Source of the DNA: Natrialbaceae archaeon AArc-T1-2
GTDB taxonomy: Archaea > Halobacteriota > Halobacteria > Halobacteriales > Natrialbaceae
Direction of reading: 5' to 3'
DNA: 64,000 bases
Assembly (NCBI RefSeq): GCF_030273315.1
Contig: NZ_CP127174.1
Span: 1,612,001-1,676,000 of the forward strand
Shown in pieces: positions 60,003 through 64,000 of this stretch. The notes beneath the pieces are model-generated. The model was not told where the DNA came from and ran no database searches. It was given only the letters and a program-made list of their open reading frames with translations. The translations under genes were made by a program, and so were the position numbers. Each line of letters begins with the position of its first letter. Position 1 is the first letter of the stretch.

Positions 60003-60881
60003 ATGAACGCAGACGCCGTCGTCCTCGACGTAGACGGCGTGCTCGTGGACGTCGCCGACTCCTACCGGCGTGCGATCCTCGAGTCCGTCGAGTACGTCTA
60101 CGACCGGACGATTCGCAGAGACGACATCCAGCAGTTCAAAGACGCGGGCGGATTCAACAACGACTGGGAACTCACCGACGCCGCTGCCCTGTACGTGCTG
60201 GCGACCGCCGAAGGATACGGGGCGTCTATCGATGAATTCACCGACGCCATCGCAGCCGAGGGCGGCGGGCTCGAGGCCGCCGAGGCCGTCGTCCGGGCGG
60301 AACTCGACGCACGCACAGCCCAGCGGGTCTTCGAGCGGTGGGATCGCGACCGCCTTCGGGACGTCTTCCAGCAGCTCTACCTGGGCGAAGAGCTCTATCG
60401 TGCCCTCGAGGGCGGCGAACCCGACCTCGAGACGCGGGGGTTCATCCACGACGAGCCGGTGCTTCTCGAGGCGGACACCCGCGATCGGCTGACCGAGACC
60501 TACGACGTCGGCGTGTTGACGGGCCGACCGGAAGCCGAGGCGGAGATCGCCCTCGAGCGAGTCGGACTCGAGATCCCGCTCGAGCATCGGTTCACGATGG
60601 ACGACTGGGAGGAAGGGAAACCTCACCCTCGTGCGCTGACGACGCTTGCCGAGCGGTTCGACGCCGACGCCGTCGCCTTCGTCGGCGACACCTTAGACGA
60701 CGTTCGGACGGCGGTCAACGCGAGCGAGGCCGACCCGGCGCGGGCGTACCACGGCGTCGGCGTACTGACCGGCGGGTTGACCGGCGAGGAGGGTCGTCGC
60801 AAGTACGACCGCGAGGGTGCAAGCGCCGTCCTCGAGTCGGTCAACGACCTGCCGGACGCGCTCGAGTCCCGGTCCCGGTGA
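60003..60881 (+). CDS. HAD-superfamily hydrolase (TIGR01548-like)
   Basis: The 292-residue protein has the HAD motifs [15 protein letters not shown] (motif I, residues 6-20), LTGRPEAEA (motif II), the lysine motif in [12 protein letters not shown] (about 203) and [14 protein letters not shown] (motif IV). A helical cap with a long insert (about residues 25-130) follows the first aspartate. The pattern matches the subfamily called TIGR01548, whose members lie near histidine genes in some archaea and may be a phosphatase of that pathway. Here hisB/hisA are 23 kb away, so the substrate is uncertain. Confidence 0.86.
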   Translation: MNADAVVLDVDGVLVDVADSYRRAILESVEYVYDRTIRRDDIQQFKDAGGFNNDWELTDAAALYVLATAEGYGASIDEFTDAIAAEGGGLEAAEAVVRAELDARTAQRVFERWDRDRLRDVFQQLYLGEELYRALEGGEPDLETRGFIHDEPVLLEADTRDRLTETYDVGVLTGRPEAEAEIALERVGLEIPLEHRFTMDDWEEGKPHPRALTTLAERFDADAVAFVGDTLDDVRTAVNASEADPARAYHGVGVLTGGLTGEEGRRKYDREGASAVLESVNDLPDALESRSR

Positions 60882-60893
60882 GCGCAGTGCGTG

Positions 60894-61145
60894 TCACTCG
60901 ATCAATCCGGCCCGAACGGCGCTTTTGACGACGGCGTAACAACCCGCGGTGGCGAGCGCGGCGAGGATCACCGTCCCCTCGCCGGCACCGACCTCGAACA
61001 CCACGACGGAACCGATCACGAGCCAGAGCGAAAACAGCAGAACGTCCGTGGCAAGTCTCGAGAACGGCCGTCCCAGCCGGATCGAGTCGACGACGAGGAC
61101 GGCCGCGAACAGGCAGGTGACCGACCAGAGGACGGTGGCGATCAT
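60894..61145 (-). CDS. Small three-helix membrane protein (83 aa)
   Basis: The protein has three hydrophobic segments (about residues 3-21, 35-52 and 56-73) with a basic loop IRLGRPFSRLATD and a final AGLIE. I do not recognise a family. It converges with the HAD gene, with about 12 bases between the stops, and has no obvious functional link to it. Confidence 0.7.
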   Translation of the reverse strand: MIATVLWSVTCLFAAVLVVDSIRLGRPFSRLATDVLLFSLWLVIGSVVVFEVGAGEGTVILAALATAGCYAVVKSAVRAGLIE

Positions 61146-61346
61146 CGTCGTTCGTTCACATATCACATTCGGATATACAGTTCTTCCGGCGACCGTTACA
61201 CCTGGTCGTGGTCCGGTCACCGTCACTATGGTAGTGACTCGGCCGCGACGACCGCGCGATCGTTGTATCGACGGCCGTCTGCCGTCGGTAAAACGGCTCT
61301 TTTACCTTTAGGGCGTTTGATAACACTGGCTCGCGACGGTAGGCGT

Positions 61347-62111
61347 ATGAGACGACGACGGCTTCTCCTCGCAAGCGCCACCGCAGCGGCGGGTGCGTTC
61401 GCGGGCTGTCTCGGAAGCGCAGACGAAGGAACCCCCGCCAATCGCGACGAGAGCGACTCGCGAACGATCGCGGTCGACGAGTCCGGCACGGTCGAGACTG
61501 AACCCGATCTCGCGGTCGTCGGCGTCGCCGTCGAAGCGACCGGCGACGACGCGGACGCGGTCCGGGACGAACTCGCGACCCGATCCGAGGAACTCGAGGA
61601 CGCCCTGCTCGCGTTCGGGATCGACGACGACGATATCACGACGACACGGTACGACATTAGCGAACGCTCCCGCCCACCCCGTCCCGAGCCGTCCCCCGAC
61701 GACGTCGAGACCGACGACGGGCCGCGCTACGAGGGCGTCTACGCGTTCCGCGTCGAATTCGCCGACGTCGACGAAGTCGGCGCGCTGATCGACGCCGCGG
61801 TCGACGGCGGTGCAGACGATGTCGGGCGGATCGAATTTACTCTCTCCGAGGAGAGACGCGAGACGTTGCGCGAGCAAGCCCTCGAGGAGGCCCTCGCGGA
61901 CGCCCGGTCGGAGGCCGACGTAATCGCGGTCGAACTCGATGCCGACGTGATTGAGGCGAAACGGGTCGACGCCACGGGGGGACGGTTCCGTGCAACGTAC
62001 GCCGAAGCAGACGTTGCGGCTGACGACACAGCAGATACTCCCGAGACGGAGCTACACCCCGACGACGTGACGGTCAGCGCGAGCGTCACGGTCGAGTATA
62101 CGATCGCGTGA
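61347..62111 (+). CDS. SIMPL-domain (DUF541) lipoprotein
   Basis: The 254-residue protein starts with a Tat/lipoprotein signal: MRRRRLLLASATAAAGAF with lipobox GAFAGC, giving a lipid-anchored outside protein. The body matches the SIMPL domain: RTIAVDESGTVETEPDLAVVG and VAVEATGDDADAVRDELAT, then LLAFGIDDDDITTTRYDIS and AYAEADVAA-type strands. Bacterial relatives form large cage-like oligomers at the membrane, but the function is unclear. An acidic Pro/Asp-rich insert near residues 113-128 (RPPRPEPSPDDVETDDGP) is unusual. It has its own promoter region. Confidence 0.84.
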   Translation: MRRRRLLLASATAAAGAFAGCLGSADEGTPANRDESDSRTIAVDESGTVETEPDLAVVGVAVEATGDDADAVRDELATRSEELEDALLAFGIDDDDITTTRYDISERSRPPRPEPSPDDVETDDGPRYEGVYAFRVEFADVDEVGALIDAAVDGGADDVGRIEFTLSEERRETLREQALEEALADARSEADVIAVELDADVIEAKRVDATGGRFRATYAEADVAADDTADTPETELHPDDVTVSASVTVEYTIA

Positions 62112-62182
62112 CGAGAGCGCGATTACCGGGCCTGCCGTTTCGGACGCCCGTTTTTTGCCCCGTCGTGTCGTACGGCGGCAGT

Positions 62183-63721
62183 ATGCACGACGAGTTTACC
62201 CGCGGCTCCGGCAGCCTCCCCGGCGAGGCGACCTCGCCGTGGCTCGCGACGACCGCCGACGCGGGATACGATGCCCTCGAGGGCGATCTCGCGGTCGACG
62301 TCGCCGTCGTCGGCGCGGGAATTGCGGGGCTCTCGACTGCAGCGGTCCTCGACGAGCGGGGGGCGTCGGTCGCCGTCCTCGAGCGCGACCGGATCGCGAC
62401 GGGAATCACGGGCAAGACGACCGCGAAGGTGACGAGCCAACACGGGCTGATCTACGACCACGTTCGTCGTGAGTTCGGCCGAAAGCGAGCCCGTCAGTAC
62501 GCCGAAGTGAACGAGGCGGCGATCGAGACGGTCGCCGACAGAATCGACGACCTCGAGGTCGACTGCGGGTTCCGTCGAGCACCGGCGTACGTCTACGGCG
62601 ACGACCGCGACGCGATCGAACGCGAAGTCGACGCCGCCCAGGGTGCCGGCCTGCCCGCGTCCTTCGTCACCTCGGTGCCGCCGTTCGACCGAGCTACGTG
62701 TGCGGTCCGGTTCGAGGACCAGGCCTGTTTTCACCCGCGAAAGTACCTCCTCGCACTCGCCGACGCGCTGTCGGAGTCGGGCGTCGAACTCTACGAACAC
62801 ACCCGCGTCACCGACGTCGACCCCGGCTCTCCGTGTCGTCTCGAGACACCCGATGGGATGGTGACGGCCGACCACGTCGTCCTCGCGACCGGCTTTCCCG
62901 TCCTCGACCGGGCGGGGTACTTCGCCCGGCTGCACCCGAAACGGTCCTACGTCCTCGGGCTCCGGACCGACGCCGATCCGCCGAGCGGGATGTACTACGA
63001 CGCCAGCGAGCCCTACCGGTCCGTCCGTACTCACCGCGACGCGGACGGCACGCTCGTGCTCGTCGGCGGCGAGAACCACAAGACCGGCCAGGGCGGTTCG
63101 GCGGTCGAGCGGTACCGTCGCCTCGAGCGCTGGGCACGCGATCGGTTCCCGGTCGAATCGATCGACTACCGCTGGTCGACCCAGGACTACGTGCCGGCCG
63201 ACAAGGTCCCCCTGATCGGCCGGGCCGGTCCGACCGCGTCGAACGTCTACGTCGCGACCGGCTTTCGCGGCTGGGGGATGACAAGCGGCGTGGCGGCCGG
63301 CCGGCTGCTCGCCGACGCGATCGACGGCGTCGACCGTCCGGCGCTCGACCTGTACGATCCGCTCAGGTTCACCCCGAAGACCTCCGTCGCCGATACGGTC
63401 ACCGAAAACGCCGACGCGGCGAGCCAGTTCGCCACCGACTGGGCCCGGACCCTCCTCTCTCCCGACCGCGAGTCGATCGGCCGCGGCGAGGGACGAGTGA
63501 TTCGCGAACGCTCGAAGCCGATCGCGGCTGCCCGCGACGACGACGGCGACCTCCACACCGTCTCCGCCGTCTGTACGCACATGTACTGTCTGCTCGAGTG
63601 GAACGACGCCGAAGCGAGCTGGGACTGTCCCTGCCACGGCTCGCGGTTTTCCCCCGACGGCGAGGTGCTCGAGGGACCGGCGACCGACGATCTCACGGAC
63701 GTCGACCCCGGTCTCGAGTGA
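62183..63721 (+). CDS. FAD-dependent oxidoreductase fused to a Rieske domain
   Basis: The 512-residue protein joins a DadA-like FAD domain with a C-terminal Rieske iron-sulfur domain. The dinucleotide fold is DVAVVGAGIAGLSTAAVLDE (about residues 35-54); a GITGKTTAKVTSQHGL loop and GFRGWGMTSGVAAGRLL (about 360-376) complete FAD binding. The Rieske cluster is bound by CTHMYCLLEW (the C-x-H pair) and SWDCPCHGSRFSPDG (the C-x-x-H pair, about 475-490). Relatives oxidise amines, with electrons passed through the 2Fe-2S centre. The true substrate is not known. The ATG at 62183 starts MHDEFTRGSGS. Confidence 0.9.
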   Translation: MHDEFTRGSGSLPGEATSPWLATTADAGYDALEGDLAVDVAVVGAGIAGLSTAAVLDERGASVAVLERDRIATGITGKTTAKVTSQHGLIYDHVRREFGRKRARQYAEVNEAAIETVADRIDDLEVDCGFRRAPAYVYGDDRDAIEREVDAAQGAGLPASFVTSVPPFDRATCAVRFEDQACFHPRKYLLALADALSESGVELYEHTRVTDVDPGSPCRLETPDGMVTADHVVLATGFPVLDRAGYFARLHPKRSYVLGLRTDADPPSGMYYDASEPYRSVRTHRDADGTLVLVGGENHKTGQGGSAVERYRRLERWARDRFPVESIDYRWSTQDYVPADKVPLIGRAGPTASNVYVATGFRGWGMTSGVAAGRLLADAIDGVDRPALDLYDPLRFTPKTSVADTVTENADAASQFATDWARTLLSPDRESIGRGEGRVIRERSKPIAAARDDDGDLHTVSAVCTHMYCLLEWNDAEASWDCPCHGSRFSPDGEVLEGPATDDLTDVDPGLE

Positions 63722-63805
63722 TGCGGGTTCCCAGAGAGTGACCGGTGCTCAGTTCGGTCGGCCAGCAGTCGACCGCCAGCGTCCTCGGTACGCCGTTTCT
63801 GGCAG

Positions 63806-64000
63806 CTATCGATGCGATCGATTCTCTCCCCGGTCGGCACTTTTTCCAAGCCCCGGGTAGTCCGCGATGATCCCGTCGACGCCCACACGGCGGAGTTCGT
63901 CGAACTGCACCCACGTCTCGACGGTCCAGACGTTGACGGTTCGTCCCTCCTCGTGAGCGACCTCGAGGACGTCGACCGACGGCTCGCTTGCCGGATAGCC
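63806..64000 (-). CDS. Glycerophosphodiester phosphodiesterase, C-terminal part (runs off right edge)
   Basis: Sixty-five codons are visible from the right edge to the stop TAG (63806-63808). The sequence HEEGRTVNVWTVETWVQFDEL and GVDGIIADYPGLG is the end of a GDPD TIM barrel, which hydrolyses glycerophosphodiesters to glycerol 3-phosphate and an alcohol. The terminal residues KSADRGENRSHR are unremarkable. The catalytic histidine and the metal ligands lie beyond the edge. Its 3' end converges with the Rieske oxidoreductase. Confidence 0.85.
   Translation of the reverse strand, partial: GYPASEPSVDVLEVAHEEGRTVNVWTVETWVQFDELRRVGVDGIIADYPGLGKSADRGENRSHR

Noticed and set aside
1-64000. Overrepresentation of CTCGAG across the window
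   Set aside because: It follows from frequent Leu-Glu and Ser-Ser/Arg codons with GC-rich usage (CTC GAG), so no special signal is needed.

Overview
The window is chromosomal DNA from a halophilic archaeon (class Halobacteria), probably a Natrialbales-type organism. The evidence is a high GC content, very acidic proteins, many genes that start about 25-30 bp after a TATA box with no leader, and archaeal marker genes: RadA, NMD3, GatD, Rpo12, L37Ae, Pcc1, prefoldin beta, Sec61 beta, RLI/ABCE1, Taw2 and archaemetzincin. I see no rRNA, CRISPR array or intact insertion sequence. Both ends cut a gene: hemC on the left and a glycerophosphodiester phosphodiesterase on the right.

Left third (1-31 kb). 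This is mostly housekeeping: hemC, uvrC, a SUI1-type factor, serA, hisI, a YchF/OLA1 GTPase, an aminotransferase, taw2 overlapping nmd3, htpX, an F420-dependent enzyme, pspAB, radA, the sufS/sufU iron-sulfur pair, a TPR-DUF424 pair, a secreted coiled-coil protein beside an ArsR-type regulator, gatD, and the translation cluster rpl37ae-rpoP-pcc1-pfdB-DUF3194 followed by sec61 beta and thioredoxin.

Middle (31-49 kb). This part holds npdG, a MOT1-type molybdate/sulfate permease preceded by two identical-format inverted repeats, an intron-containing tRNA-Arg(UCU) with a partial copy of its 3' end nearby, an acidic lipoprotein with 45-bp tandem repeats, UPF0200/UPF0201, hisB, hisA, an M20 amidohydrolase, a HemAT-like oxygen transducer, the PIN-ATPase-KH protein PINA, an isolated glutamate mutase S subunit, membrane proteins, and an acyl-CoA synthetase.

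Right part (49-64 kb). The most unusual locus is 49.2-55.6 kb. It combines a DUF5305 membrane protein, a SipW-type signal peptidase with a large extra C-terminal part, a CARDB protein with a DUF1102-like N-terminus, two low-GC DUF1102-like secreted proteins, and a membrane-tethered winged-helix regulator. I interpret it as a candidate export and assembly locus for TasA/AbpA-like surface filaments. After it come an EMC6-like protein with RLI/ABCE1, a methyltransferase, archaemetzincin, UPF0146, a HAD hydrolase, a SIMPL lipoprotein and an FAD-Rieske oxidoreductase.

Among non-coding signals, the most notable are a dispersed palindromic element seen at 20.0 and 28.0 kb (both copies run into the 3' end of a gene), the GTAAC-N8-GTTAC repeats before the MOT1 permease, and the tRNA-Arg neighbourhood.
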